A stretch of 32,782 bases of DNA from Acanthamoeba lenticulata (lineage: Eukaryota > Discosea > Longamoebia > Acanthamoebidae): NCBI GenBank assembly GCA_002179805.1, contig NAVB01001189.1:1-32782 (forward strand), given 5' to 3'. The notes below the pieces were generated by a model. That model saw only the letters and a list, made by a program, of their open reading frames with translations, searched no databases and had not been told where the DNA came from. Shown here piece by piece: positions 20,016 through 30,401 of the stretch. A program made the translations under genes and the position numbers. How positions within the stretch are numbered: the stretch's first letter is position 1; every line of letters begins with the position of its first letter.

Positions 20016-20871
20016 CTAGAAGAGCGCGCTCAGGAGCGGCACCAAGGCCGAGGCGCTCGAGGACTCGGGCCCGACGCTCCACAGCGGGTCGTACTCGATG
20101 CTGTTGGCGGCAGAGAACTGCATGTTGATGTTGACAGCGCCGTTGCCGTTGCTGGGCGAGATCGACACGTCGGCCTGGCCGTTGCTGTTGGACGACTGCG
20201 AGGCAAAGATGAGCGAGGCGCCGTCGAAGAAGCGCAGCTCGGGGTTGCTCCACGAGGCCGTCTTGCCCGGCGTGGCGATGTGCACTTCGATGTGCAGCTT
20301 GTTGGTGGTGTCAACCACGGGCCAGCCGGCCAGTGTGTAGATGATCTCGATGCTGCCAGGGCCCACCGGGTAGCTCTTGGCGCCATAGCTGATCTGGCCG
20401 TCCGCTTCAAACACGTAGAAGCGCACGTTGAGGCTGGCCGTGCGTGTGGCGTTGTTGCCAGCGGCGGACACGGGCACGTTGCCAGAGATGCTCACCACCG
20501 TGGCGTTGACGTTCTGGAAGGTCTCTTGCTGCGGCGTGGTGGGGTCCTGCAAAATATGTTGACTTGACATCAGCACTACTGCGCCCTTTCAAGAAGGAAA
20601 AAGGCAGCAGAACAGGACGTACATTGAAAGTGATGCCCGAGAAAGAGTTGACGGCGTTCACGACGCCACCATCGGCAGCGATCTCCTGGATGCGCGAGAA
20701 CGAATGGGTGAAGAACTTGGTCGTTCCTGATTCCCAGATGCGGATGCTGCCGCCCTCGGGGTTCACAGTGGCACTGACTCGAGCGCCGTTGATTGTCACC
20801 GGAGCGCCTTGGGCGAGGACACAGGCCAGCAGGCACAGGCCGATGCTTGCAAGGATCCACGACATCTTCAT
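20016..20871 (-). CDS. Secreted beta-rich protein, family not recognised
   Basis: 259 residues in two exons (20871-20623, 20546-20016). Signal peptide MKMSWILASIGLCLLACVLA, then a chain rich in Thr, Ser, Asn and Val with alternating hydrophobic residues (VTINGARVSATV, ATVVSISGNVPVSA, ASLNVRFYVFEADG, SIEIIYTLAGWPVV, KLHIEVHIATPG, NINMQFSAANS). It looks like a beta-sandwich. No cysteine appears after the signal peptide. The C-terminus is hydrophobic (SALVPLLSALF); it is short for a GPI signal but could be one. I do not recognise the family. The minus strand has ACAATAAAAAGCAG near 20965-20978, a TATA-like element about 100 nt before the ATG, the spacing also seen for the CBM49 lectin gene. Confidence 0.8.
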
Positions 20872-21363
20872 CTTTGTTCTGGTCGTTGTTTTGTCTGGTC
20901 TTGCTGGTGGTTGTTGTTGTTGTCCGACTTGCTGACTGATGGTAGAGGGGACTGCTGGACTGCTTTTTATTGTAGGTGTCCCTGTGACCCAATCACGCGG
21001 ATAGGTCGCGCCGTGTCTGCTCACAAGTCCAAGGATCAAAACACGCTTGTCAACTGCCCCATCACGTGATTTTCCGGCGGTGCCTCTGGGGGAGACGTAG
21101 CTGCCCCAATAGAACATCGTCAGGTCGAGCACCTCTTGATGATAGAAGCACAGAGGAGAAGTTGATCCTTACACGACGGCTCCAGCTTCCAGCTGGCAAA
21201 GGCCAGGAAATCTTCGAGGGTGGCCACCCACGTCGCCTAAGGGGTTCAATGGAGACATCTTGGTCCAAGTGGAGATTGCAAACCACTACGACCACAGCTT
21301 CGATCCGCGCTGGTAGCACACAGCTTTTTAATTGAATCAGACGTGTTCAAGCTTTTCTTTTCC
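20872..21363. other. Promoter of secreted protein gene plus unexplained coding-like patch
   Basis: 492 nt without a gene I can support. The left part is the promoter of the secreted protein. At about 21165-21316 a plus frame reads FNGDILVQVEIANHYDHSFD and stops at TAG (21314-21316). It looks protein-like but has no start, no splice partner and no recognised family. Confidence 0.4.
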
Positions 21364-23333
21364 TCACCAGTCCCCGTCCTCTTCCGCTTGCCGCTCGACC
21401 TCGGCCCGCAGGGCGTCGTCAAAGAAGCGTGAAGGCAGCAGGCACTGCACAAAGTCCTGTTCGTTTATGGCCATAATGCGGTGAGTGGTGTCACAACATT
21501 ATTGTCAAAAATATTTAAAAACAGGATAAAAAACGAAAACATAAATTTATAATTAAATAATAAAAAATAACCAATAAAACGGCAGAAAAAGGAGGGATAT
21601 TTATAATGACCTGGGGCTGCAGCTGGCCGGCGATCATCTGTGCCAAGGTCTGGCCCGCGGCAAAGCCCATGGCCATGCCGTTGCCCGTGTAGCCCGCGCC
21701 GATGTACTGTCCAGCGCGTGCGGCGCCCTCTTCTGTGGGCAGCGGGCCCAGCGGGGTGAGCGGCCCAACGAGCGGCTGGCCGTCGCGGCTGTAGGCCATG
21801 ATGCCGGTCCAGTCGTGCTCGACCCGAAACGGGACCCGCTGGTCGCCCTCTCCTTGCTCCGCGCCAGACTTCTCGTCCGTCGTGCTGCTGACGAGCCGAA
21901 GCGGGAAGTTCTCGGTCAAGAACTCGCGTAGCCGCTCGCTGATCTCGCCCACGTAGACCGAGTCGTCCAGCGTGTCCCGCTCCTTGGTGGGGGTGATCCA
22001 CCGCATGCCGCCCAACACCACCCGTCCGTCCTCGCGCTGAATCATGTACTGGAAGCCATCGTCGAACGCCTAAAATAAAACCAAAAATTAAAATTTTAAA
22101 ATAAATAAATAATTGCTTGTGCTGTCGGACCAGGTTCTGAGGCCAGCGCAGTTGCGGGATGGGCGACGTGATTAGGGCTTGGCCTCGCACGGGCACGATG
22201 AGGCCCGCCAGTGATGAGTTGAGCGATGGGGCCCATGCGTTGGTGGCGTGCACCACGCACGAGGTGACCACCTCGCCGTTCGCGTGGGTACCGCCAACCC
22301 GCACGCGGTAGCTGTGCGGCTCGTCGGCGCTGGAGGCCTCCGCCACCACCTCGAGGACGGGCGCGTTGGTGAGGATCCGCACGTCGCCCAGCTTTCTGGC
22401 TTCACGCGCCAGCGCGTAGACGACCTTGGCCGGGTAGAAGGATGCCGCCATCGGCTGGTACAGGCCGCCGACGAACAGCGAAGAATGCACCGCCTCCCTT
22501 ATAATTGGTGTTTTTTGTTAATAATAAATTTTAAAAAAATATCAAATGAAATAATAATCAAAAAAATAAAACTGTTGCGGCCAACGCACTGGCACTTGGC
22601 CTGATCCCACCACTCGAGGCCCAGCGCTGAGTCGACGGCCGTAGCGCGCGCGAGGTAGTCCTTCAGGTCGGCAGCCTCGGCCTCGTTGCGAGCCAGCTCG
22701 AGCTGGAAAGAGGAGGCCATCAAGGGCTTGTGAACATCAACGAGCACCCACGGTGGAACGTTGAGTGGTTGTGGCGGTGGCGTACGCAGCCATGGCTCGT
22801 AAAGTCGCACGAGACGTCGTGCGCGGAGATGAACTCACGGAGAAGCGCAAAGTTGCGCTTCTTAAAGTCCCACACGCGGGCCTCTTCCTCACGGCCGTAG
22901 AGCGCGAGCTTGGTCTCGGAGAAGGGCGAGAGGGACGGCCAGCAGTGACCGCCGTTGCGCCCAGTGGCCCCTGAGCCGGCGGCCCACGTCCAGTGTCAGC
23001 CGCGGCGACACACAGACCCTTGCCAGGGAGTGGCCACAACGAACCGTGGGCAAGACCATCCCGCTGCTCAAGGATGAGAACATCGCGCACGCCGCAGCGA
23101 CGCAGCCAGTAGGCGGTCGCGAGGCCGGTGAATCCGCCGCCTAATTGGCGTCGGAACAGTTACATCGACCATCTCCGGAGTTGGACTGTTTTACACAATT
23201 GATTTTGCGATGGAGGAGGCCGCACACCGATGATGACCACGTTGGCATGGGTGGGCAGCGCGGCGGTGTGATGGTGCTGGGCCTCCTCTTGGCGAAGGTC
23301 GTCCAGTGTGGTACCAAGCCAGTAAGAGCTCAT
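21364..23333 (-). CDS. FAD-dependent oxidoreductase (DAO family)
   Basis: Flavoenzyme of the D-amino-acid-oxidase/glycine-oxidase fold; oxidises an amine or amino acid not identifiable here. Seven exons: 23333-23228, 23140-23045, 22970-22786, 22702-22596, 22497-22131, 22069-21611 and 21456-21364, 470 residues. Seen: N-terminal SSYWLGTTLDDL, the Rossmann loop ANVVIIGGGFTGLATAYWL built across the first intron, DVLILEQRD, GGATGRNGGH typical of DAO enzymes, LYQPMAASFYPAKVV, PVRGQALITS, MIQREDGRVVLGGMRW and the C-terminal FAD contact GAGYTGNGMAMGFAAGQTLA. This resembles fungal and bacterial homologues near gamma-glutamylputrescine oxidase. The last three introns are strongly AT-rich. An upstream ATG at 23372 is in frame but less likely. 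Confidence 0.9.
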
Positions 23334-24031
23334 ACTAAGAATTTGTGCACAGCCGGAATGAGTGAAATGCATTTATTGATAGCATGGCAAGCTGACAAAC
23401 GAGGCTAAGAACACAACACAACAACCGTACCTGCGAAGAAGAAAAATGTAAGTTGCCAGATGGGGGCAGAAAGAAGAGAAAGTGATTATCTCACAGGGCC
23501 CTCATGTAAAGTAGGTAAGATTTCGTTGCTTTCATCCGCCTCAAGCGAAAGGTTGTTTTAATCGTTGGGAAGGGAAGTGGGGGCAGCATAGCTGACACTG
23601 AGGCAGTACCTTAAGATGAATCGTAGGGCGATCGGGGCTTAACCAGGATTTCGCAACACGCGAACCTGCACAGTGAAGAAGGCAAAGTGAGTAAATCCAA
23701 CCTGAGACTATAGAATGAAGAGAACAGACAATCGCCAGAGCTTCATTACGAGATTCCACAAGCACTCATAGAGATCATGAAAATGGTTTAAAACCAATCT
23801 AATCCTCAGCACTGCCGTAACAAAAAAAAAAAGGTTGTGGCGAGGGTATACCTGAGGTGGGTGAGGCGCTGTAGAGCGTTCCGGAGGAGAAGACGATAGC
23901 AAGACAAGAAAGCGAGCAGAAGGGCTTTTTTACCTTTCGCGATGTCCGCTTGTCGCCAGAAATGTAAATACCGCAAAATCTCAAGCACGAAGGCTATTAA
24001 TTACATTTTGGCGCCAAGGCACGAGTCAAAG
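23334..24031. promoter_or_regulatory. Divergent intergenic region
   Basis: 698 nt between two diverging start codons. A perfect 10-bp palindrome TTGGCGCCAA (24008-24017), with flanking T as in E2F/DP sites, lies about 15 nt before the plus-strand ATG. A poly-A run at 23821-23832 is also present. No open frame of note and no tRNA seen. Untranslated exons cannot be excluded. Confidence 0.4.
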
Positions 24032-24623
24032 ATGGACGCGGTTGGAATCGCGATTTTGCTTTTAGTTTGCTTAATTCACCAGGGGGGAAGTGCACAGAGC
24101 ACTCGAGGTGATGTTGCCTCAATCGAGTGGGTGGAATCGTATGAGGCAGCAATCGACCAGGCGCGGTGGCACAGGCCCTCGCGCTGGGTCGTACTTGTCG
24201 TGAAGGACGATACCCGTTGGACTCGAGAGTTGCTGCAACGATTAGAGCACTCAAAAGAGGCCATTCAACTGGCAGCCTCATACTTTATCATGGCCCAACT
24301 GGCTGAAGACCAGCTGCCCCTTGATATGCGACTACAGCTCAACCAGGTGCGCCCAACCACACCCGCCCTTCTTGCAGATGCTTGCAAAGTCATTGATTCC
24401 TTCCTTCTCTCGTGGCCAGCTCGCCCCTTACTTGCCGAGCGTGTTCTTCATCGGGCCAGACGGTCAGCTCCACCCAGAGCTCACCAACAAGTACGCACCA
24501 GCCGACCAGGACCCGCTGTACAAATACTTCTACCAGACCGCCAGGCCGCTGGTGCGCGTGATGCAGGAACTCGTGGCCAACGTAGCTTCTGGTGGTGGCC
24601 GCGCAGAGCGCGAGGAGCTGTAG
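24032..24623 (+). CDS. TXNDC12/ERp18-like ER thioredoxin-fold protein lacking CxxC
   Basis: 172 residues, the same as human TXNDC12, from exons 24032-24346 and 24420-24623. Signal peptide MDAVGIAILLLVCLIHQGGSA. The family pattern is clear: IEWVESYEAAIDQA, WVVLVVKDD, YFIMAQLAEDQLP, the cis-Pro region LPSVFFIGPDGQLHPEL, YKYFYQTARPLV and C-terminal REEL, a possible KDEL-type retrieval signal. Odd: where the family has WCGAC the chain reads DTRWTREL (residues 60-67), and the only cysteine lies in the signal peptide. It cannot do thiol-disulfide exchange by the usual route; a binding or chaperone role is inferred. Its stop is 38 bp from that of the convergent CDT1 gene. Confidence 0.87.
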
Positions 24624-24661
24624 TAGGTTCATACATCAACAAGACGTGCAGCTGATCATAC

Positions 24662-26506
24662 TCATGAAGCCTTCAACTGCTGCTGCGAGGCGTTGAGCTG
24701 CATCTCGCGGGCGTCGACGACGGCCTGGAGGCGATCGCCTGGGATGGGTCCGTGCGGGAGGACTAGGAAGATGGCCCCGTCAGCGCCCGGCTTTGTCTGC
24801 ACCAGGTCCGGCAGCATCTCGGCCAGCAGCTTCAGCCGTCGCTCCACGTCCTCTGCGCGCGCAGACACAACACAAGCATGAGTGCAAATGGTAGGTGAGT
24901 TGTATGCGGTGCACAGAGGATGGCGTACGGCGGTCGAGCGTGAGGCCAAAGGCGTCCCGGAAGGAAGAACAGAGCTGGGCCAGGGCCTCGTCCAGCAGGA
25001 CCGGCTTGAACTTCTTCACCACAAACAGCCTGTGTTGTTGTGTCGGCAAAGCCCAAAGCCATAACGACGGGAAGGCAAGGGGGGCTAAGGAGGAGGGGCA
25101 ACGGTACGAGCGCAACACAAGGCTGAGCTGCGGGAGCGACTTGAGGAGGGAGATCTCGCGCTGGTGCTCGGGGCTGCCGGCGGCCGCCAGCCGGGCCTCG
25201 CGCTCCTTGACCCGCCGCAGCACTTCAGCGTAGCGCTGCTCACGACCCTCCTTCGTCCGGTCGAACGGCCCACGCCCCGCCTTGGAGGCGAGGCCGCCAC
25301 TGTCGATGGCAGCGGCCAGCGGCGCCGGCTGTTCACCCTCACTGGCAGGTCGAGCAGTGCTGTCGACGACGATGGGGCCCAGCTTGGCTGAGCGAGCCTG
25401 TACGATGGACGCCGTGGTAGGGACCTCTGGCAGGGGTGCGAGCGGAACCTCGAAAGCCGACGCCGACGGAGCGCCAGACTGTCGCTTGTAGGCCGCCAGG
25501 CGCTCGTGGAACCTGTACGCAGGACCGCCCTCACGGTTTAGGACAGCTGTTGCTGCGTCGGGAGGCATTTAGCAAGTGCGGAGAGGAGTGCGCGTACGCA
25601 GTTCTGCGCTGGACTGGGTCAGCGCCCGCAGGTAGGGCGATGGTGAGCACGTAGGGCCCGCACGACGGGTGGAGAGTTTTCTCTCGAGGATGTGTCTTGC
25701 GCACGCCCAGCGGGTAGGCCTCGGGAAAGACTAAATATGGCAGACAGAGGCGGAACGTGAGAAGGCATCAAGTGGGAAGCTAATAACACAGGATTAACGT
25801 ACTCGTCAGAATCTGGGCTAAGTGGGAGAGTGTGAACGATCTGCCATCGATGAAGACGTGAAGAGTTAATGGTTGTTGAACGACGTGATCTGAGCGGGAA
25901 GGCAAGGGCGTACCGTTGGGCAAGGGTTTGCACGCCCTGCTGCGCCGCGGGGAAGATGGTTGGACCCTTGCGGTTGCATATGAGGGTCATGTCTAGCCCT
26001 GCCAATCGCTCCTCAAGTTGCATTGCCTCCGTCCACCACACCCCGGTTTCTTCGTGCGACTACAACACGCATCTCTTGAGTAAAGCTTGCGTTGACGTCA
26101 ATGTGGTGAGCGCTTGCTAACGTTGTACCTTGGCCTCTGTAGCAGACGAAGCGCCATTTTCAATCTGCATTTCCTCTGTTCGCGATGTGGACTGATCATT
26201 TGATGGTGGGGCGGTCTCATCCACGACAACTCTTCTGCGCTTGGCCACCCGTCGCGTCTTAAGCGGGGTGGCAGCGGTTGGTTCCTCTGTGGCAGGCGCT
26301 GAGTTTGCGGCCGTTGTTATAGAAGAGGGTTCAAAAACAGCCTCATGCGCAGCCAACGTGGGCTGCTCTTCCTGCGCAGGATCCTTTCGCTTTCGTTTGG
26401 CGATTCGCCGCGGCGTACCCTCCATCTTCAATCGTAAATCTGCTTCGCCCGCGTTCGCAACCGTTTCCCGCCGGTCGAGATTGGCGCCTTTTTTTTTCGG
26501 ACTCAT
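24662..26506 (-). CDS. CDT1: DNA replication licensing factor CDT1
   Basis: Loads the MCM helicase at origins with ORC and CDC6. 463 residues, seven exons: 26506-26129, 26059-25914, 25840-25803, 25730-25598, 25512-25108, 25029-24929 and 24852-24662. The N-terminus is basic and disordered (KRKRK, a likely nuclear signal). The central fold begins near residue 127 (WWTEAMQLEERLAGLDMTL), with the signature RSFTLSHLAQILTIFPEAYP formed across two introns and a FHERLAAYKRQ helix. The C-terminal winged helix, which in animals binds MCM, is at about 400-450 (DVERRLKLLAEMLPDLVQT). No PIP box (QxxIxxFF) is visible at the N-terminus, so PCNA-coupled destruction as in animals is not indicated. TTGGCGCC, an E2F-like core, lies just inside the coding start (26483-26490). 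Confidence 0.88.
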
Positions 26507-26778
26507 AGCAATTTGAAAGAAAACAGTTACCTTAAGATGAAAAGTGTGAAAGGCGGTTGGCCGTTTGAAAAATTCGGGTCAAGGTGCGTGTCCGTTGGGT
26601 CCCATTTTCCCTCCTTTTTCGAAGCGCGCGGCATTACAAATTGCGGCAAACAACAGACTTTTTTTCCCTTCCTGTCCTAAACACCGCACTCTTCACACAC
26701 GTTCTGCGCGCGCATTTTTTGTGCCTCGCCTTCGCAAAGAGTTTCTCCATCTCGTTCCATTAGCACACAATCAACAAC
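26507..26778. promoter_or_regulatory. Divergent promoter between CDT1 and importin alpha
   Basis: 272 nt between the two start codons. No TATA box is clear on either side. The region carries GTTGGCCGTTTGAAAAATT and a GCGCGC word near 26620. It must serve both a replication gene and a transport gene, but I cannot assign individual sites. Confidence 0.4.
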
Positions 26779-28543
26779 ATGAGCACCAACATGTGGGCCC
26801 GTGATCGCCAGGAGTCGCGCAAGAAGGAGTTTAAGGCCGGCGTTTCTATTGAAGATTCGCGACGCAAGCGCGAGGACAATGCCATCCGCATCAGGAAGAG
26901 CAACAGGCAGGAGAGCGTGCTCAAGAAGAGGAACCTCGGCCAGGCTTCGGCGCCGCGCAGCAAGCACCACGACGCCTCGGTCGCGCAGAAGCTCGAGAAC
27001 TTGCCTAAGATGGTGGCTGGCGTGATGTCCGAGGACCCCACCCTGCAGCTCGACTGCACCACCCAGTTCAGGAAGCTGCTTTCTATTGAGCGCAACCCGC
27101 CCATCGAGGAGGTCATCGCGACCGGAGTTGTTCCTCGCTTCGTCCAGTTCCTCACCCACGATCACAACCCGCAACTCCAATTCGAGGCTGCCTGGGCCCT
27201 TACCAACATTGCCTCTGGTTCGTCCGAGCAGACTCGTATCGTTATCGAGAAGGGTGCCGTCCCCATTTTCGTTCGTCTCCTCGCTTCCAACAACGACGAC
27301 GTTCGCGAGCAGGTACATCTATCTGATTGCTACTCAACAACAGAGCTACCGAGCTGGATGCTAATTTTTTTTTTTATCTATTGCTTCAATGACACCAGGC
27401 TGTCTGGGCTCTCGGTAACATTGCTGGTGATTCGCCTCAATGCCGCGACTACGTGCTGCAGCACGGCGCGATGGGGCCGCTCCTGCAGAACCTGATGGAG
27501 TCGTCCAAGCTCTCCATGCTCAGGAACGCCACCTGGACCCTTTCCAACTTCTGCCGTGGCAAGCCGCAGCCGCCCTTCGAGCTCGTTAGCCCTGCCCTCT
27601 CGACGCTGGCCCGTCTTATCTACTCGACCGACGAGGAGGTGCTTACTGATGCCTGCTGGGCTCTGTCCTACCTCTCCGACGGCAGCAACGACAAGATTCA
27701 GGCCGTCATTGAGGCTGGTGTCTGCCGTCGCATGGTGGAGCTCCTCATGTACGTTTGGCGCCATCTTCGGTGAAGCATCATCTTACCACATTTCGTGACA
27801 TCGGCTAATAATTTTTGTTCTTATTATTAATTTTCTTTTACAGGCACACCTCGTACAGCGTCAAGACTCCTGCCCTGAGGACTGTGGGTAACATCGTTAC
27901 TGGTGACGACCTGCAGACCCAGATCATCATCAACGTCTCGGCTCCTGCTTGCCTCTTGTCCCTTCTCAACAGCCCCAAGAAGGGTATCAAGAAGGAGGCT
28001 TGCTGGACCATCTCGAACATTACCGCTGGTAACAAGGCTCAGATCCAGGTCATCATCGATGCCAACATCATCCCGCCCCTGATCAATCTGCTGGCCAATG
28101 CCGAGTTCGACATCAAGAAGGAGGCTGCCTGGGCTATTTCCAACGCCACCAGCGGCGGTTCCCCCGACCAGATTCGCTACCTGGTTGCCCAGGGCTGCAT
28201 CAAGCCCCTTTGCGACCTCTTGACCGCCAGCGACGCCCGTGTCATCACTGTTGCCCTCGAGGGTCTCGAGAACATCCTCAGGGTTGGCGAGTCCGACGCT
28301 AAGGCCTCGGGCGCCCGCAACCTCTACGCTGACTACATCGAGGAGGCTGAGGGTCTCGACAAGATCGAGCAGCTCCAGGTGCACCAGAACATCGACATCT
28401 ACGAGAAGGCCGTCAAGATCCTTGAGACCTACTTCGCTGCCGAGGAGGACGACCAGAACCTCGCCCCCAACGTCGATGCCAACCAGGGCACCTTCACCTT
28501 TGGCGCCCCCAGCGCGATTCCCAAGGAGGGCTTCCACTTCTAA
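26779..28543 (+). CDS. Importin subunit alpha (karyopherin alpha)
   Basis: Adaptor that binds nuclear localisation signals and hands cargo to importin beta. 527 residues in three exons (26779-27312, 27399-27748, 27844-28543), the usual length. The importin-beta-binding domain is basic (residues 1-55, [18 protein letters not shown]). About ten armadillo repeats follow with NLS-groove Trp/Asn pairs: [73 protein letters not shown]. The acidic tail includes [20 protein letters not shown] and ends IPKEGFHF. The exons use more T-ending codons (GCT, GGT, ATT) than neighbouring genes, as expected for strong expression. Confidence 0.97.
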
Positions 28544-29166
28544 GGCCGCAGCCGGCTCTTCTCGGCGCCCGCCCACTCTGGGACAAGGTCAAGTCCTTCT
28601 TCCAAGCACACCCGGGCGCTTACAAACGCCGTCATCAACTCTTCCCTCTTCAACTCCGCCACCACCACCAACAACTTCTTTCGCCGCTGCTACGCTTCGC
28701 TCCGCTGCGATCGCGCGCTCTAGCTATGCTCTGCGCTGCTGCTGCTGCTTCGCTGCCGTATGCTGGCCCTTGGCGCCACCTCCCGCGAGATTGAGTCGCT
28801 CGACCGTTCGTCGTTTCTTCTTTCTGCGCTTTTAGCTCGATCGATCGTTTGAGAGACCGCTCGCGCGCTCGGAGGCCGCTTTTGCTTCGGGTCGGTTGTG
28901 GAGGCTCGCTTCACTACCTCCGCTCCCTCCGACAGCTGTACCATACACACAGGCTTGATGTGATGTACCGTTTGTTTTTTGTTCGAGAGCAACCCCCCAA
29001 ATTGCACAAATACAACCCCCGGCATACTTACGCAAACGTCCTCTCCTCCTTCTCTTCGTCTTGGGTTGCGGGCTCGTCGTCTTCAGCAAACATTCAATAA
29101 TCAAGATAGTGGCACATGTGCCGAGCAAGCAGGCTGGCGCAGACAAGAGACTACAAAAAGAGGATT
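28544..29166. other. Importin alpha 3' region, no further gene seen
   Basis: 623 nt rich in pyrimidine and CTG/GCT runs (CTGCTGCTGCTGCTT near 28738). Open frames on either strand are repetitive Ser/Arg-rich readings of that composition and show no domain. AATAAT near 29095 could be a polyadenylation signal. Confidence 0.45.
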
Positions 29167-29246
29167 ACCGCTGGAGGGAGTTGAACCCTCCGGGTAGGCA
29201 CTGACAGGCTTCAGTCTCCGATCATAGCTACTCCCACATCAGCGGC
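29167..29246 (-). tRNA. tRNA-like element, anticodon not assignable
   Basis: Minus strand: the 7-nt 5' end GCCGCTG pairs with the 3' CAGCGGT (one G-U). A T-arm GAGGG-TTCAACT-CCCTC sits exactly 7 nt before that end and gives a good B box, GGTTCAACTCC. The 49 nt between acceptor and T-arm suit a long-variable-arm tRNA, and ACTGA/TCAGT can form a hairpin there. But position 8 is A not T, and I cannot build a normal D-arm or a 7-nt anticodon loop. So it may be a degraded tRNA, a tRNA with an unusual intron, or a tRNA-derived element. Confidence 0.4.
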
Positions 29247-29708
29247 CCTCAGACTCCTTGCGGAGGAGGGTACGATATTAGACAAAGGGAGAGCAAGTTA
29301 CCTACCCCCTAACCCTTAGCAGCGGTTTGAGGTCATCTTCTGTCTTCCTCAACTATCTCAGGCAGGTCTCAAGGCAGTTCTCTTGCCGACGCCTCGGCTT
29401 GTGGTTTGCCTCCACGTTTCACGTAACTTTTTTTTATTCGGCCCAAAGTCTGCGCCTCTGCCTCCCCGTAGGAACGCCCGCAGGGCCCGGTGGAGGCCCG
29501 CCAGTGGCTATCCAAGTGGCTCAAGGAGCGTGGCGCATGCGAGGAGCTCAATGTCCAACCTCTGGTGATCAGTCCCTCCCCGCAGGAGCTTGTTTTTGGC
29601 ATTTTCGGCCTCCAATCAGAAGACACGCCCGCCCCGCAACAACCACGACAAAAAGGTACGCCAAGGCCACACGACCAAAACAACCCGTCTACCAGACTCT
29701 TCCACACA
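29247..29708. promoter_or_regulatory. Upstream region of hisactophilin-like gene
   Basis: 462 nt. TCCAATCAG (29610-29618) is a CCAAT-type element about 95 nt before the ATG. A plus frame is open from 29490 into the gene (ARQWLSKWLKERGACEEL), but it has no family match and the His-rich ATG is the natural start. One CCCTAACCC word near 29307 is a lone telomere-like match. Confidence 0.4.
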
Positions 29709-30366
29709 ATGTTCGGGCATCATCATCACCACCATCACAACCAGCTTGAAGTCACCGAGACTGTCTACGTGAACACGACCTACCAGGTCTATGCGCCTCC
29801 TCAAGTTTATGAGCCTCGCCAGGTTTATGAGCCTCCTCAGGGTTATGCCTTCTACTCGAGCGGACACAAGGCTTGCCTCAGGTCCGCCTCGGGCCACTAT
29901 CTCGTGGCCGAAGATGGTGTCGTCAGACCCGAGACGCACCACCACGGTACCATCATTGCAGAGCACTTGGCTTCTCGTTACCGTCCGTGCACTCAAACGC
30001 GCTGCAGCGCTCTACAGGCGATCGGGGCATTTGGGTCATCAAGCACCTCTATGATGACGTCGTCGAGATCAAGAACCTCCACAACGGGAAATACATGGCC
30101 ATCGACGGCACATATGGTACATTACTGCCCTCTTGTCGATGTAGAGGGACAACAAAACCTGACTGGTTCATCTCTCTCAAGTCTTCCTGACGCACGAGCA
30201 CCACGAGTACAACACCAAGTTCCACATGGAGCACCACATGGGCCGCGTCGCGTTCCGCGTGACCTACCACAACAAGTACCTGGGCATCCACTACTACGAG
30301 CACAAGGTCCACGCGCATCACGAGCGCTCCGAGGCCGAGCTCTTCATCGAGGAGGTGTTGTGGTGA
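29709..30366 (+). CDS. Hisactophilin-like beta-trefoil protein
   Basis: Hisactophilins are His-rich, pH-sensing actin-binding proteins known from Dictyostelium. 173 residues from exons 29709-29946, 30018-30116 and 30182-30366. The trefoil core has the repeating pattern of the family: SASGHYLVAEDGVVRPETHH, IKNLHNGKYMAIDG, FLTHEHHEYNTKFHMEHHMG, VTYHNKYLGIHYYEHKVHAH and the terminal ELFIEEVLW. The N-terminal extension of about 50 residues is unusual: seven consecutive His after MFG, then repeats QVYAPPQVYEPRQVYEPPQG. The first residue is Met-Phe rather than the N-myristoylated Met-Gly of Dictyostelium, so lipid anchoring is not indicated. The last intron ends in AAG. Confidence 0.85.
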
Positions 30367-30401
30367 CCATGACAACCTTTTCTTTATTTATGACGAGCGA
30401 G

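Noticed and set aside
21165..21316. Protein-like patch FNGDILVQVEIANHYDHSFD on the plus strand
   Set aside because: No start, no upstream exon with matching phase, no recognised family, and it lies in a promoter region. Kept only as a note.
24006..24018. Terminator or hairpin reading of TTTTGGCGCCAAG
   Set aside because: It is short and sits before a start codon; a transcription-factor palindrome is more likely than a structural element.
29300..29315. CCCTAACCC telomere-like word
   Set aside because: Single copy in gene-dense DNA; not an array.
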